Notes: generated from the letters alone by a model not told the origin. Positions 19,263 through 30,634 are shown, numbered from the stretch's first letter. The stretch: DNA of 64,000 bases from Rhodobacteraceae bacterium HLUCCA12 (GCA_001314715.1 LJSV01000009.1:1-64000), one strand, 5' to 3'. Numbers and translations are program-made.

Positions 19263-20858
19263 TCAATCCGGGGCGTTGTCGTTCATCCAGCGCCGCAGCG
19301 TGGCGATCTCGGCGTCGTTCAGGCGCAATCCCAACTTCGAGCGCCGCCACAGCACATCCTCGGCGCGGCGCGCGAACTCGTGTTTCATCAGCCAGCGCAG
19401 CTCGGCCTCGGTCAGCGTGGCGCCGAAGTCCTGGCCAAGGTCCGCCGCCGATTCCGCGGCGCCCAATATGTCGGTCGCTTGCGTGCCATAGGCGCGCACC
19501 AGCCGGCGGGCCCAGGCCTGGTCCAAAAACGCATAGCGCTGGCGCAGATCGGCGATCAGCGCCGCCACGCCATCGACGGGAAAATCGCCACCGGGCAGGG
19601 CCACGGCTGCGGTCCAGTCGCGGCCGTGCCCGGGCAAGACGCTGCCGATCCGTGCCAGCGCCGATTCGGCCAGCCGCCGATAGGTGGTGATCTTGCCGCC
19701 AAAGACATGCAGCACCGGTGCACCCGCGGATCGGTCGGTTTTCAGCACATAATCGCGGGTCGCGGCGGTGGCCGAACGGGCGCCGTCGTCGAACAGCGGG
19801 CGCACACCGGAATAGCGCCAGACCACGTCATCGGCCGTCAGCGGCCGGGCAAAGTATTGTGAGGCAAAGGCCAGCAGATAGTCGCGCTCGGCATCGGTGC
19901 ATTCGGGCGGCGTGTCGGGGTCGGGGTGGTCGGCGTCGGTCGTGCCGATCAGCGTGAAATCCTGTTCATAGGGGATGGCAAAGATGATGCGCCCATCGGT
20001 GCCCTGGAAAAAGTAGCACTTGTCGTGATCATAGAGCCGGCGGGTGACGATATGCGAGCCCCGCACCAGCCGCACGCGGTCGCTGCTGTTCAGCCCCAGC
20101 GTGCCGTGGATCACCGATCCCACCCAGGGGCCGGCGGCATTGACCAGCATCCGGGCGCGGATCATGCGCGGACCCTGTGGCGTATCCAGCGACACCTCCC
20201 AAAGGCCGTTCGCCGCGCGCGCGCCGGTGACCGGGCTCTGCGTCAGGATCGTGGCGCCCCGGTCCCGCGCGTCGCGCGCGTTCAGGACCACCAGGCGCGA
20301 ATCCTCGACCCAGCAATCCGAATATTCATAGGCTTTCTCGAACCGGTCCTGAAGCGGCGCACCTTCGGGCGTGCCGCGCAGGCGCAGCGTCGTCGTCCCC
20401 GGCAGGATTTGGCGCCCGCCCAGCCGATCATACAGGAAAAGGCCCAGCCGGATCAGCCAGGCCGGGCGGCGGCCGCGCATCCAGGGCATGAACAGCCCCA
20501 GCAGGCGCGAGGTCGGTGTCGCGCCTTCAAAGCGTATGTCCTTGTGATACGGCAGCACGAACCGCATCGGCCAGGCGATATGCGGCATGGCGCGCAAGAG
20601 AACCTCGCGCTCGATCAGGGCCTCGCGTACCAGCCGGAATTCGAAATACTCCAGATAGCGCAAACCACCGTGAAACAGCTTGGTCGAGGCTGACGAGGTC
20701 GCGCTGGCCAGGTCATCCTTTTCGGCCAGAACGACCGAATAGCCCCGCCCGGCCGCGTCGCGGGCGATGCCGCATCCGTTGATCCCACCACCGATGATCA
20801 GAAGATCGACAGGCTGGTTTTCGTTCGTTGCATCAGGGGCATGGGGGGGCGTGGTCAT
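19263..20858 (-). CDS. glpD: Aerobic glycerol-3-phosphate dehydrogenase GlpD
   Basis: This FAD flavoprotein of the inner membrane face oxidises sn-glycerol 3-phosphate to dihydroxyacetone phosphate and feeds the quinone pool. The N-terminal FAD motif LLIIGGGINGCGIARDAAGRG is at about 19-40, followed by DLASATSSASTKLFHGGLRYLE, typical of GlpD. Conserved later segments include LVNAAGPWVGSV and FGGKITTYRRLAE. The length of 531 residues fits. The promoter region contains TTTCG palindromes suited to GlpR, whose gene follows. No glycerol kinase or facilitator gene is in the window. Confidence 0.95.
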   Translation of the reverse strand: MTTPPHAPDATNENQPVDLLIIGGGINGCGIARDAAGRGYSVVLAEKDDLASATSSASTKLFHGGLRYLEYFEFRLVREALIEREVLLRAMPHIAWPMRFVLPYHKDIRFEGATPTSRLLGLFMPWMRGRRPAWLIRLGLFLYDRLGGRQILPGTTTLRLRGTPEGAPLQDRFEKAYEYSDCWVEDSRLVVLNARDARDRGATILTQSPVTGARAANGLWEVSLDTPQGPRMIRARMLVNAAGPWVGSVIHGTLGLNSSDRVRLVRGSHIVTRRLYDHDKCYFFQGTDGRIIFAIPYEQDFTLIGTTDADHPDPDTPPECTDAERDYLLAFASQYFARPLTADDVVWRYSGVRPLFDDGARSATAATRDYVLKTDRSAGAPVLHVFGGKITTYRRLAESALARIGSVLPGHGRDWTAAVALPGGDFPVDGVAALIADLRQRYAFLDQAWARRLVRAYGTQATDILGAAESAADLGQDFGATLTEAELRWLMKHEFARRAEDVLWRRSKLGLRLNDAEIATLRRWMNDNAPD

Positions 20859-20901
20859 GGCGGTCTGGCTTTTCGACTATGATCGAAACAGAACCATGCT
20901 G

Positions 20902-20940
20902 CTTTCGTTTTTTCAACATTACTTTCGCTTTTTTGCGAAA
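20902..20940 (-). promoter_or_regulatory. Probable GlpR operator in the glpD promoter region
   Basis: On the plus strand CTTTCGTTTTTT (20902-20913) is followed by TTTCGC-TTTTTT-GCGAAA (20923-20940), a perfect six-base inverted repeat. Another CGAAA lies at about 20884-20888. DeoR-type GlpR proteins bind TTTCG/CGAAA repeats, and the site lies about 45-80 bases upstream of the glpD start. The patch is unusually AT-rich for this genome. Confidence 0.6.
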
Positions 20941-21026
20941 ATCTTGTGACATCGCTCGGATACGGTCGTGGACCTCGACCGCTGCCGCGCCTGCTTGCCG
21001 GCGCATCGGCCCTTTCGGCGGTCGTG

Positions 21027-22748
<1,722 letters not shown>

Positions 22749-22855
22749 TCATCTTTGCGGATACCCGCAGAAATGGTGTATTGTTTCCCGATCACCCCCA
22801 AAGTGTTGCGCAGCCCCGGCCGGATTACAACGTCAAAAACGGCCTGCGCATGCGG

Positions 22856-24652
22856 TCAGATCGGGGCACAGGCACGCGCCAGCCATTGCCCGGCCGAGGT
22901 CGAGACCAGCGGGCCGATCTCGGCCAGGACGCGGGCGTGATAGGCATTGAGCCAGTCGATGTCCGCCGCACAAAGCATCGCGCGCTGGATCAGGCGGGTG
23001 TCAATCGGCACAAGGGTCAGCGTCTCGAATTCCAGCATCGCGCGGCCCTCGCCAAGGTCCGGTGCCTGGTGCAGTGCGACCAGGTTCTCGATCCTGATGC
23101 CAAAAGCCCCCTCGCGGTAATATCCCGGCTCGTTCGACAGGATCATCCCGGCCTCCAGCGGCAGGGTCGAGGCGCGCGACAACCGCACCGGCCCCTCGTG
23201 CACCGAGAGCGCGGCGCCGACGCCATGGCCGGTGCCGTGGTCATAGTCCTGGCCCGCCAGCCACAAGGGATAGCGCGCAAGCGCATCGAGATGCGCACCA
23301 GCGACCCCGCGCGGAAACCGGGCACGCGACATGGCGATCATCCCTTGCAGGACGCGGGTATAGGCCGTGCGGCGGTCCGGCGCGACATCGCCGACCGGCA
23401 GGGTGCGGGTGATGTCGGTGGTTCCGTCGGCATATTGCCCGCCGGAATCGACCAGATACAGATCCCCATCGGCCAGCCGCCGGTTGGTCTGGTCGGTGAC
23501 GCGGTAATGGTTGATCGCGGCATTCGGCCCGGTCGACGAGATGGTTTCAAAGCTCAGATCCAGCAGCGCGCCGGTGGCGTGCCGGCAGGATTCCAGCTTT
23601 TTCGCCAGGTCGATCTCGGTCAGGTCGGTCAACCGGGCGCTGTCATACCAGGCCAGGAACTCGACCATCGCGGCGCCGTCGCGCCGGTGCGCGGCGCGCA
23701 TGCCGGCCAGTTCGGCCTCGGTCTTGCGCGCCTTGGCCATCAGGCAGGGATCGGCGCCCGGAACCCCTTTTGCCAGCGCGTCGGCCACGGCCAGGGGCGC
23801 GGTGGCCGGGTCGTATTGCACGGCTCGTTGCAGTTGACCGAGCGCGGGCGCGAAATCCGCCGGCGGGTGCTGCGTTACGTCGCTGTCAAGCGTGACCCCG
23901 GCCATCTTGGCTGCGTCGATATAGAGATCGAGGCGCGCATCGTCATGCAGCACGGCAAAGGCCTGCACCACCGGATTGCGCGCGATGTCGCTGCCGCGGA
24001 TATTCAGAAGCCATGAAATGCTGTCGGGCAGGGTCAGAACCAGCGCCGACGCACCCCGCTGGCCAAGCTCATCGGCAATGGCGCGGCGCTTCTGTGCGGA
24101 TGTGCGCCCCGCCAGTTCCAGGGGATGGGCGCGCACCGCGCCTTGGGGCGGGGCGGGCTGATCGGGCCAGATCGCATCGATGAGGTTGTCCGCGACAGGG
24201 CGCAGGGCGATCGTACTGCCCTCAAGCCCCTTGCGCAGGCGCGCGATCTCGTCGGGCGTATGCAGCCAGGGGTCAAAGCCGATCACCGCGTCGTCTGATG
24301 CCTGGGCGCGCAGCCAGTCGGCGGGCTGGGTGTCTGGCCAGTCCACGGGGCTGAAGGCCGCCAGATCGACCTGAGCGCGTACCTGCAAGCGGTAGCGTCC
24401 GTCGATGAACACACCCGCCACCTGCGGCAGCACGATGCAGAACCCGGCCGATCCCGTGAAACCCGTCAGCCAGGACAACCGCTCGTCGCGCGGCGCGACA
24501 TATTCGCCCTGATGCGCATCGGCGCGCGGCACGATGAAGCCCTGCAACCCGCGCGCCGCCAGTTCCTTGCGCAGCGCCGCCAGCCGGGGCGGGCCCTGAT
24601 CGGGGCGGGTTGCGGCACTGAAGGATTGCAGCGGCGGAAAATCGTTCGGCAT
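22856..24652 (-). CDS. Xaa-Pro aminopeptidase (M24B, aminopeptidase P family)
   Basis: This dinuclear metallopeptidase removes N-terminal residues preceding proline. At 598 residues it has the three-domain architecture of the eukaryote-like long APP: two creatinase-type N-terminal domains and a C-terminal pita-bread domain. Metal ligands are visible as the aspartates in LVDSGGQY and GTTDITRT, the histidine in HGTGHGVG, and the glutamates in SNEPGYY and FETLTLVP. It is cytoplasmic, with no signal peptide. It is transcribed in the same direction as pgm but 200 bases apart. Confidence 0.92.
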   Translation of the reverse strand: MPNDFPPLQSFSAATRPDQGPPRLAALRKELAARGLQGFIVPRADAHQGEYVAPRDERLSWLTGFTGSAGFCIVLPQVAGVFIDGRYRLQVRAQVDLAAFSPVDWPDTQPADWLRAQASDDAVIGFDPWLHTPDEIARLRKGLEGSTIALRPVADNLIDAIWPDQPAPPQGAVRAHPLELAGRTSAQKRRAIADELGQRGASALVLTLPDSISWLLNIRGSDIARNPVVQAFAVLHDDARLDLYIDAAKMAGVTLDSDVTQHPPADFAPALGQLQRAVQYDPATAPLAVADALAKGVPGADPCLMAKARKTEAELAGMRAAHRRDGAAMVEFLAWYDSARLTDLTEIDLAKKLESCRHATGALLDLSFETISSTGPNAAINHYRVTDQTNRRLADGDLYLVDSGGQYADGTTDITRTLPVGDVAPDRRTAYTRVLQGMIAMSRARFPRGVAGAHLDALARYPLWLAGQDYDHGTGHGVGAALSVHEGPVRLSRASTLPLEAGMILSNEPGYYREGAFGIRIENLVALHQAPDLGEGRAMLEFETLTLVPIDTRLIQRAMLCAADIDWLNAYHARVLAEIGPLVSTSAGQWLARACAPI

Positions 24653-24738
24653 CGGTCCCTCGGACAGAGTCTGATCGGCAAAGCTGTGCGGCGGATTGAC
24701 CGCAGGGTCAAGGGCGGGGCAGGGCGCAACAACGCATA

Positions 24739-24768
24739 CGGGCCCGCCAGCCGGTGCTGACGGGCCCG
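24739..24768 (-). terminator. Hairpin downstream of the fasciclin lipoprotein gene
   Basis: CGGGCCCG at 24739-24746 pairs with CGGGCCCG at 24761-24768, continued inward by CAGC / GCTG around a CGGT loop with one mismatch. There is no T-run. It lies just after the stop at 24790 and before the aminopeptidase start. Confidence 0.5.
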
Positions 24769-24789
24769 CGCCAAGGAACGTGTGCCGCG

Positions 24790-25281
24790 TTATTCGGGCA
24801 GAAGAACCGTGTCGATGCGGTGAATCACGCCGTTCGAGGCCATGATGTCAGCCTGCGTCACCGTTGCATCGTTGACCATGACGCCGTCGCGGCCATCGAT
24901 ATGAACGGTGTCGCCCTGAACCGTCTCGGCATCCGTGCGCTCGCCGATCAACTGGTCCGACGTCACCGCACCGGGGACGACGTGATAGGTCAGCACCTCG
25001 ACCAGCTGGTCGCGATTCTCGGGTTCGAGCAGCGATTCGACCGTGCCTTCGGGAAGGGCGTCAAAGGCAGCATCGGTCGGCGCAAAGACGGTGAACGGGC
25101 CGTCGCCTTTCAGCGTATCCACCAGCTCGGCTTCCGTGAAGGCGGCGACGAGGGTGGAAAACTGGTCGTTCGACGAGGCGATATCGACGATGTCGGGCTC
25201 GCTGGCCATCGGCGCGCATCCGGCGACCACGGCGGCAAGGCCGGTTGCTGCAACAGTGGTCATGAGAGTTCTGCGGTTCAT
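24790..25281 (-). CDS. Fasciclin (FAS1) domain lipoprotein
   Basis: The signal peptide ends in a lipobox AVVAGC with the lipidated cysteine at C22, preceded by a twin-arginine-like MNRRTLMTT start. One FAS1 domain follows (about 32-162), with the H1 box GPFTVFAPTDAAFDALP and the H2-like NGVIHRIDTVLLP, and the YHVVPG motif between. FAS1 proteins mediate adhesion at cell surfaces; in roseobacters single-domain forms are common but functionally obscure. The length of 163 residues is typical. It appears monocistronic. Confidence 0.88.
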   Translation of the reverse strand: MNRRTLMTTVAATGLAAVVAGCAPMASEPDIVDIASSNDQFSTLVAAFTEAELVDTLKGDGPFTVFAPTDAAFDALPEGTVESLLEPENRDQLVEVLTYHVVPGAVTSDQLIGERTDAETVQGDTVHIDGRDGVMVNDATVTQADIMASNGVIHRIDTVLLPE

Positions 25282-25424
25282 GTCATTTCCCTTCTTCGGT
25301 GTTTGACCATGCGCGATCGCGCATCCATCGAAACGCTGCGCATATGGGTAATTCGTACCATAGCCGGGAATGGATCACAAAAAGCTGCGCCGGGCGTGAG
25401 GTCAAAGGCCACACTCGCGCGCCG

Positions 25425-27299
25425 TTACCGCCCCATCGCCGTTGCGATCCCCATCACCCGCGCCCGCGCACGGGGGTCGGTATCGAAGAGCGCGGCCAGT
25501 TGTTCGGTCATGGCACCGGCAAGCTGTTCGACATCGGTGATGGTCACCGCCCGGTCGTAATAGCGCGTGACGTCATGGCCGATACCGATGGCCAGCAGTT
25601 CCACCGCGCGGCGTTTCTCGATCATGCCGATCACGTCGCGCAGATGCTTTTCCAGATAGTTCGCGGCATTGACCGAAAGCGTCGAATCGTCCACCGGCGC
25701 GCCATCCGAAATCACCATCAGGATCTTGCGCACCTCGCGCCGGCCCAGCATCCGGCGGTGCGCCCATTCCAAGGCCTCGCCGTCGATATTTTCCTTCAAC
25801 AGGCCTTCTTTCATCATCAGGCCCAGGTTGTCGCGCACGCGTCGCCAGGGCGCATCGGCGGACTTGTAGATGATATGGCGCAGATCGTTGAGGCGGCCGG
25901 GGCCCTGCTGGCGCCCATCGGCCAGCCAGCGTTCGCGCGATTGCCCGCCTTTCCAGGCGCGGGTGGTAAAGCCCAGGATCTCGACCTTGACCTGGCACCG
26001 CTCAAGCGTGCGGGCCAGCACATCGGCGCAGATCGCGGCGATGCTGATCGGCCGGCCCCGCATGGAGCCCGAGTTGTCCAACAGCAGCGTGACCACCGTG
26101 TCGCGAAACTCGGTGTCCTTTTCGACCTTGAACGACAGGGGCGTGGTCGGATTCGCAACCACGCGCGCCAGTCGCGCGACATCCAGGATGCCCTCTTCGC
26201 GGTCGAATTCCCAACTGCGGCTCTGCTGCGCCTGAAGGCGGCGTTGCAGCTTGTTGGCCAGTCGGCTGACCGCCCCCTTGAGCGGTTCAAGCTGCTGGTC
26301 CAGATAGGCGCGCAACCGCTCCAGCTCGGCCGGGTCGGCCAGTTCCTCGGCCGTGATCTCTTCGTCGAAATCGGTTGAAAAGACCGTATAGTTCGGATCG
26401 GCGTCGGAATGGGGGCTGGGGGCCGGCGGCTCGGGCGGGGCCTCGGCCTGTGGCAGCTCGGTCTCCTCGGACATTTCGTCCTCGGCGTCCTCGTCCATCA
26501 CGACCTGGGTTTCCGCGGTTTCCTGGCGCGGGCCATCCTCGGCGGCCTCGGTGTCGTCCTCTTGCTGGTTGTCGTCGCCCTGGCTGTCGGGATTGTCGGG
26601 CGCGTCGGTGCTGTCTTCCTCGCTGCCTTCTTCCTCGTCGCCGGTGTCGTCGGGGTCGTCACCAAGCTGATCGCCATAGCCCAGATCGTCGATCAGCTTG
26701 CGCGCGAAACGCGCAAAAGCGACCTGATCGCCCAGCACATCCTGCAACCCGTCCAGCGTCGCGCCGCCTTGTTCCTCGATGAAGGGGCGCCACAGGTCGG
26801 CCACGGCACCGGCCCCGCGCGGCAGCTCGCGCCCGGTCGCCAGTTGCCGGATCACGTAACCCGCCGCCACCGGCAACGGCGCTTCGGACTGGCTGCGGAT
26901 CTGGGCATAGCCCTTGCGCTCGGCTTCATGGGCGATGCGCGCGTCGATGTTCGAGGCCGTTCCCGGCATGTGCCGCGCGCCCACCGCCTCGCAACGGGCG
27001 GTTTCCATCGCCTCGTAGAGATCGCGTGCCATCTCGCCTTGCGGCATGTAGCGTGCATGCGTCGCGTCATTGTGAAACCGTTTGCGCAGCGCGAAACCAT
27101 CGGCGGTACCGCGTGCCAGCAACACCTCGTCGCGGGTCATGCGCCGTGTGACCTGCGGCAGCCGCATGTTGTCGCCCGACATGCCCGGCGGGTCGACCGA
27201 AAAGCTGACGGCCATATCGGGATCGTCGGCCAGCGTGCGCGTGGCCTCGGTCAGGGCTTTCTTGAACGGATCGGCGGGATTGTCAGAGGCGCGGGTCAT
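25425..27299 (-). CDS. cobT: Cobaltochelatase subunit CobT
   Basis: CobT works with CobS as the AAA+/VWA chaperone pair of the aerobic CobNST cobaltochelatase, which inserts cobalt into hydrogenobyrinic acid a,c-diamide in B12 synthesis. The 624-residue protein has an N-terminal CobT domain, a long acidic linker (about residues 212-290, rich in D and E), and a C-terminal VWA domain with the MIDAS motif [11 protein letters not shown] and the later [13 protein letters not shown]. The length and layout match Rhodobacter and Brucella CobT. cobS lies 2 kb upstream on the same strand rather than adjacent; cobN is not in the window. Confidence 0.95.
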   Translation of the reverse strand: MTRASDNPADPFKKALTEATRTLADDPDMAVSFSVDPPGMSGDNMRLPQVTRRMTRDEVLLARGTADGFALRKRFHNDATHARYMPQGEMARDLYEAMETARCEAVGARHMPGTASNIDARIAHEAERKGYAQIRSQSEAPLPVAAGYVIRQLATGRELPRGAGAVADLWRPFIEEQGGATLDGLQDVLGDQVAFARFARKLIDDLGYGDQLGDDPDDTGDEEEGSEEDSTDAPDNPDSQGDDNQQEDDTEAAEDGPRQETAETQVVMDEDAEDEMSEETELPQAEAPPEPPAPSPHSDADPNYTVFSTDFDEEITAEELADPAELERLRAYLDQQLEPLKGAVSRLANKLQRRLQAQQSRSWEFDREEGILDVARLARVVANPTTPLSFKVEKDTEFRDTVVTLLLDNSGSMRGRPISIAAICADVLARTLERCQVKVEILGFTTRAWKGGQSRERWLADGRQQGPGRLNDLRHIIYKSADAPWRRVRDNLGLMMKEGLLKENIDGEALEWAHRRMLGRREVRKILMVISDGAPVDDSTLSVNAANYLEKHLRDVIGMIEKRRAVELLAIGIGHDVTRYYDRAVTITDVEQLAGAMTEQLAALFDTDPRARARVMGIATAMGR

Positions 27300-27466
27300 G
27301 GCTCAGATAAAGCACCAGTGCCCTGCCGGGGCAAGAGGGGACAGGGGTTCACGACGCCTTGCGCATCTTCGCACGGGGCATGTGCGGTGCTGCGGGGCTG
27401 ACAAAAGCCGGCCCGAGGACGATGTCATGTCTATCGAAAAGCAAATCACCCTCATGGAGGATCGAC

Positions 27467-28075
27467 ATGACCACCAAACCTCGGATCGCCGTCATCATCG
27501 GCTCGACCCGCGACGCCCGCTTTGGCGCCAAGCCTGCCGAATGGATCACCAAGAAGGCCCACGACCGTGGCGACTGGGATGTCGAACTGGTGGACCTGAA
27601 GGACTATGACGTGCCGCTGTTCAACGAGGCGGCATCGAATGCCTGGGTACCGAGCGAAGACCCGAATGCCATCGCCTGGCAGAAGAAGATCGCCGAATTC
27701 GACGGCTATATCTTCGTCACCGCCGAATACAACCGCTCGATAACCGGCGCGCTCAAGAACGCGCTTGACCAGGCCTATGTCGAATGGAACCGCAAGCCCT
27801 TCGGTATCGTCAGCTACGGCTCGGTCGGTGGCACCCGTGCGGCTGAACATCTGCGCACCATCGGTGTCGAGTTGCAGATGGTTTCGACCCGTTCGGCGGT
27901 TCACATCGGTGGCGCGGACTTCTTTGCCGTGCATCCGCTGGGTGGCCAGAACAAGGAAATCAGCGAGATCGAAGGCTCGATCGGCGACTCGGCCACGAGC
28001 ATGCTGGACGATCTGGACTGGTGGACCCGCGCAACCATGAAGGCGCGCGCGGAAGACCTGAAGAAGGCGGCCTGA
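27467..28075 (+). CDS. NADPH-dependent FMN reductase (flavodoxin-fold)
   Basis: This 202-residue protein has the flavodoxin-like NADPH:FMN oxidoreductase signature: RIAVIIGSTRDARFG at the phosphate loop, then FVTAEYNRSITGALKNALD and FGIVSYGSVGGTRAAEHLR. It reduces FMN or quinone-like acceptors in the cytoplasm. The start at 27467 is chosen because GGAGG lies six bases upstream; the open frame extends to 27359 without a ribosome-binding site. It stands alone, divergent from cobT, between the two cobaltochelatase genes, and ends in a strong terminator. Roles such as FMN supply to monooxygenases or azoreduction cannot be told apart here. Confidence 0.88.
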   Translation: MTTKPRIAVIIGSTRDARFGAKPAEWITKKAHDRGDWDVELVDLKDYDVPLFNEAASNAWVPSEDPNAIAWQKKIAEFDGYIFVTAEYNRSITGALKNALDQAYVEWNRKPFGIVSYGSVGGTRAAEHLRTIGVELQMVSTRSAVHIGGADFFAVHPLGGQNKEISEIEGSIGDSATSMLDDLDWWTRATMKARAEDLKKAA

Positions 28076-28098
28076 CGCCGCATGATATTGACGGATCG

Positions 28099-28129
28099 GG
28101 GGGTGCCTGCGGGTGCCCCCTTTCTTTTT
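28099..28129 (+). terminator. Rho-independent terminator of the FMN reductase gene
   Basis: A nine-pair stem (28099-28107 with 28112-28120, two G-T wobbles, TGCG loop) is directly followed by TTTCTTTTT. It also separates this gene from the convergent small exported protein. Confidence 0.9.
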
Positions 28130-28135
28130 GACAGG

Positions 28136-28510
28136 TCAGCGCCCCGGCAGATCGACGCTCAAGCTTTCGCCGCTGAACCCGTCGACCGAGTCGTGCGCAC
28201 GGATTGTCACCGACTCGATATCCGCGGGAATTTCGACATCTGAAAGCGAACGGGTAAAGGGTTGTTCATCAACATGCGGATGATGCAACTCGCGCGTTCC
28301 GAGAACGCTGCCCTGCGGATCAAGAATTTCCCAGCGGTCGGCATATCTATCCCAGCCGGTGTCATCGGATTCGACGGTCACAGCAAAGCTGAAACGTCCG
28401 TCCCCCTCGGGCGTGATGCTGACGTCTGTCACATCGGCCGCGTCTGCGGCGCCCACCAGAAGAAGGCTGATGGCAGCGGGTATGAAAAGGGCGAAATGAA
28501 AGGATGCCAT
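28136..28510 (-). CDS. Small exported protein of unknown function (124 aa)
   Basis: A clear signal peptide (LFIPAAISLLLVGAADA, cleavage near residue 25) is followed by about 100 residues that read as a beta-rich domain (VTDVSITPEGDGRFSFAVTV and later VTIRAHDSVDGFSG). No cysteines or metal motifs stand out apart from a histidine pair RELHHPHVDE. It is predicted periplasmic. It lies 36 bases downstream of the racemase-like gene on the same strand and may belong to the cobS transcript. The function is not recognised. Confidence 0.7.
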   Translation of the reverse strand: MASFHFALFIPAAISLLLVGAADAADVTDVSITPEGDGRFSFAVTVESDDTGWDRYADRWEILDPQGSVLGTRELHHPHVDEQPFTRSLSDVEIPADIESVTIRAHDSVDGFSGESLSVDLPGR

Positions 28511-28546
28511 GGCACCAGCCTGGCACCGCGATGCGCAAAGGCGAAG

Positions 28547-29287
28547 TCAAAGCTGCGTGAGTGCCGCGGCGCCTGACAGCCCTCGGCTTGGCAGGCGCAG
28601 CGCCCCCGTGGCCAGGTCTGCCAGCAGCGCGACATGCACATCCAGCGCGTCGATGACCGGATATCCGGGGTCGCGGCCGTCAAAGGCCAGGTTGAGATCG
28701 GTTCCGGCAAGAACGATGGCCTCGGCCCCCGCGTCCATCATCTGGCGCCCGGCGTCAAGAAAGGTCGCACGTGCCGCGTCCGGGCAGGCCCCGGCAACCG
28801 CGATTTCCTGATAGAGCTGGCCAATCGCGTCGATCCGGTCGTCGGGCGCCAGCGCGCGGGTCTGCGCAAGCTGTCCGTAAAGGCGTGTGCGCATCACCAC
28901 GCGGGTTCCCAAGAGGCCCACGCAACCGATGCCCTGGGCCGCGAAATGGGCATCCAGCGGTTCGACCGCCGATATCAGGGGCAGGGCTGATCGTGCTTCG
29001 GTCTCGGCAAAGCAGAAATGCCCGCCCAGCGAGGTGATGGCCGCGCACTCGGCCCCTGCGGCGGCCAGACGGTCGATCAGGCGCGCATAGATCGCGGCCT
29101 GTTCGCCGCGCCGGTCCGCCAGATTGTTGCGGATCAGTTCCTGAATGTCGGCCTGCACGATGGTCAGTTCAAGCGGCCGGCCACGCGCTGCGACTGCGGC
29201 GCACAGGCGCTGATAATATACGACGGTTGCCGCCGGCCCGATTCCGCCGATCAGCCCGATATGCAGGCCGTCGCCGGGGTGTTTCAT
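28547..29287 (-). CDS. Asp/Glu racemase-superfamily protein lacking both catalytic cysteines
   Basis: The fold is that of aspartate/glutamate racemases: GLIGGIGPAATVVYYQRL at the N-terminus, VGLLGTRVVM in the middle, and AEAIVLAGTDLNLAF near the C-terminus, 246 residues in all. In active racemases the two catalytic cysteines lie in CNTxH and GCTE motifs. Here these positions read ITSLGGHFC (S86 with H90) and LAGTDL (G195), so the usual two-base mechanism is not available. A hydrolase, lyase or binding role is possible. Its ATG overlaps the cobS stop by one base, which implies translational coupling to cobS. A longer frame to 29383 lies inside cobS and is rejected. Confidence 0.8.
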   Translation of the reverse strand: MKHPGDGLHIGLIGGIGPAATVVYYQRLCAAVAARGRPLELTIVQADIQELIRNNLADRRGEQAAIYARLIDRLAAAGAECAAITSLGGHFCFAETEARSALPLISAVEPLDAHFAAQGIGCVGLLGTRVVMRTRLYGQLAQTRALAPDDRIDAIGQLYQEIAVAGACPDAARATFLDAGRQMMDAGAEAIVLAGTDLNLAFDGRDPGYPVIDALDVHVALLADLATGALRLPSRGLSGAAALTQL

Positions 29288-30261
29288 CAGCCCAGGCTCA
29301 TGCTCGCCGCCGATTCCGGCAATTCCTCGCCAAAGCAGCGCTGATAGAACTCGGCCACGGTCTGGCGCTCCAGCTCGTCGCACTTGTTGAGGAAGGTCAG
29401 CCGGAAGGCATAGCCGATGTCGCGGAAGATGCGCGCGTTCTCGGCCCAGGTGATGACCGTGCGCGGCGACATCACGGTCGAAAGCTGGCCCTTGACGAAG
29501 GCGGTGCGCGTCAGGTCGGCGACTGTGACCATCTGGCTGACTTCCTGGCGGCCCTTGGCGGTGTTGTAGGCCGGGTTCTTTGCCAGCACGATCGCGGCTT
29601 CGGCATCGTGCGACAGGTAGTTGAGTGTCGCCACCAGCGACCAGCGGTCCATCTGTGCCTGGTTGATCTGCTGCACACCGTGATAAAGCCCGGTGGTATC
29701 GCCCAGCCCCACGGTGTTGGCGGTGGCGAACAACCGGAAGGACGGATGCGGGGTGATGATCTCGTTCTGGTCCAGCAGCGTCAGCTTGCCGTCATGTTCC
29801 AGCACGCGCTGGATGACGAACATCACATCCGGGCGCCCGGCATCGTATTCGTCGAAGACGATGGCGACAGGGTTGCGCAGTGCCCAAGGCAGGATCCCCT
29901 CGTGGAATTCGGTCACCTGCTTGCCGTCGCGCAGCTTGATCGCGTCCTTGCCGATCAAATCGATCCGGCTGATATGGCTGTCCAGGTTCACGCGGACGGC
30001 CGGCCAGTTCAGCCGCGCGGCCACCTGTTCGATATGGGTGGATTTGCCGGTGCCGTGATAGCCCTGGATCATGACGCGGCGGTTGTACTGGAAACCGGCC
30101 AGAATCGCGAGCGTGGTATCGGGGTCGAACTTGTAGGTCGGATCAATATCAGGGACTCGGTCGCCGCGTTCGGCAAAGCCCTTGATGACCATGTCCGAGT
30201 CGATTCCGAAAATGTCGCGCACCGAGATTTCTTCGGTGGGTTTTTTCATCTTTTCCGCCAT
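29287..30261 (-). CDS. cobS: Cobaltochelatase subunit CobS (AAA+ ATPase)
   Basis: CobS is the ATPase partner of CobT in the CobNST complex for aerobic cobalt insertion. The 324-residue protein has an N-terminal region ([16 protein letters not shown]), Walker [19 protein letters not shown], Walker [11 protein letters not shown] and a sensor 1 asparagine in [11 protein letters not shown], as in MoxR-type AAA+ proteins. A GGAG site precedes the ATG. Downstream it overlaps the racemase-like gene by one base (TGATG). cobT follows about 2 kb later on the same strand, after an oppositely oriented FMN reductase gene. Confidence 0.95.
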   Translation of the reverse strand: MAEKMKKPTEEISVRDIFGIDSDMVIKGFAERGDRVPDIDPTYKFDPDTTLAILAGFQYNRRVMIQGYHGTGKSTHIEQVAARLNWPAVRVNLDSHISRIDLIGKDAIKLRDGKQVTEFHEGILPWALRNPVAIVFDEYDAGRPDVMFVIQRVLEHDGKLTLLDQNEIITPHPSFRLFATANTVGLGDTTGLYHGVQQINQAQMDRWSLVATLNYLSHDAEAAIVLAKNPAYNTAKGRQEVSQMVTVADLTRTAFVKGQLSTVMSPRTVITWAENARIFRDIGYAFRLTFLNKCDELERQTVAEFYQRCFGEELPESAASMSLG

Positions 30262-30634
30262 GGGACTCCGCCGTTCGTGCCAGTGTCAGCCGGGGCCTGC
30301 CGCAGGCCCGCCCCGCGTTTCATGGATCATAATGCCGAGGGGTGCAAGGGCAAGGCGCCCGCGCCCCCGCGGCGGTCCGCGCGCGTCGTGCAGGCGCTGT
30401 CTTGCCGCAACGCGTTGCGCTGATTAATCTGTCGGCACGGCTGCCTTCAAGACACGCCACCGGCAGGCAATCGGCGAACATGGCTTGCCCGAAGCGAGGG
30501 GGTTCGAAAACGGGCTTGAGTTTTTGATCAAATTTCAGCAACCTGCAAACAAGCGCACGGCCAAGGTGCGCAGGACGTCAAGACCAGACCGCCCCGCCCC
30601 GACGGCCGGGGCAACCAACAGAGAGAGTGTGCAG
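30262..30634. other. Intergenic region between cobS and potF
   Basis: This 373-base gap separates divergent cobS and potF. No credible gene was seen. The potF-proximal part contains the perfect palindrome TTTGATCAAA at 30523-30532 inside an AT-rich patch, about 100 bases before the potF start; it is a candidate regulator site. No convincing -35/-10 pair was identified. Confidence 0.5.

Noticed and set aside
30523-30532. TTTGATCAAA considered as an FNR box
   Set aside because: The FNR consensus needs TTGAT and ATCAA separated by four bases; here the halves abut, so it is only a generic palindrome.
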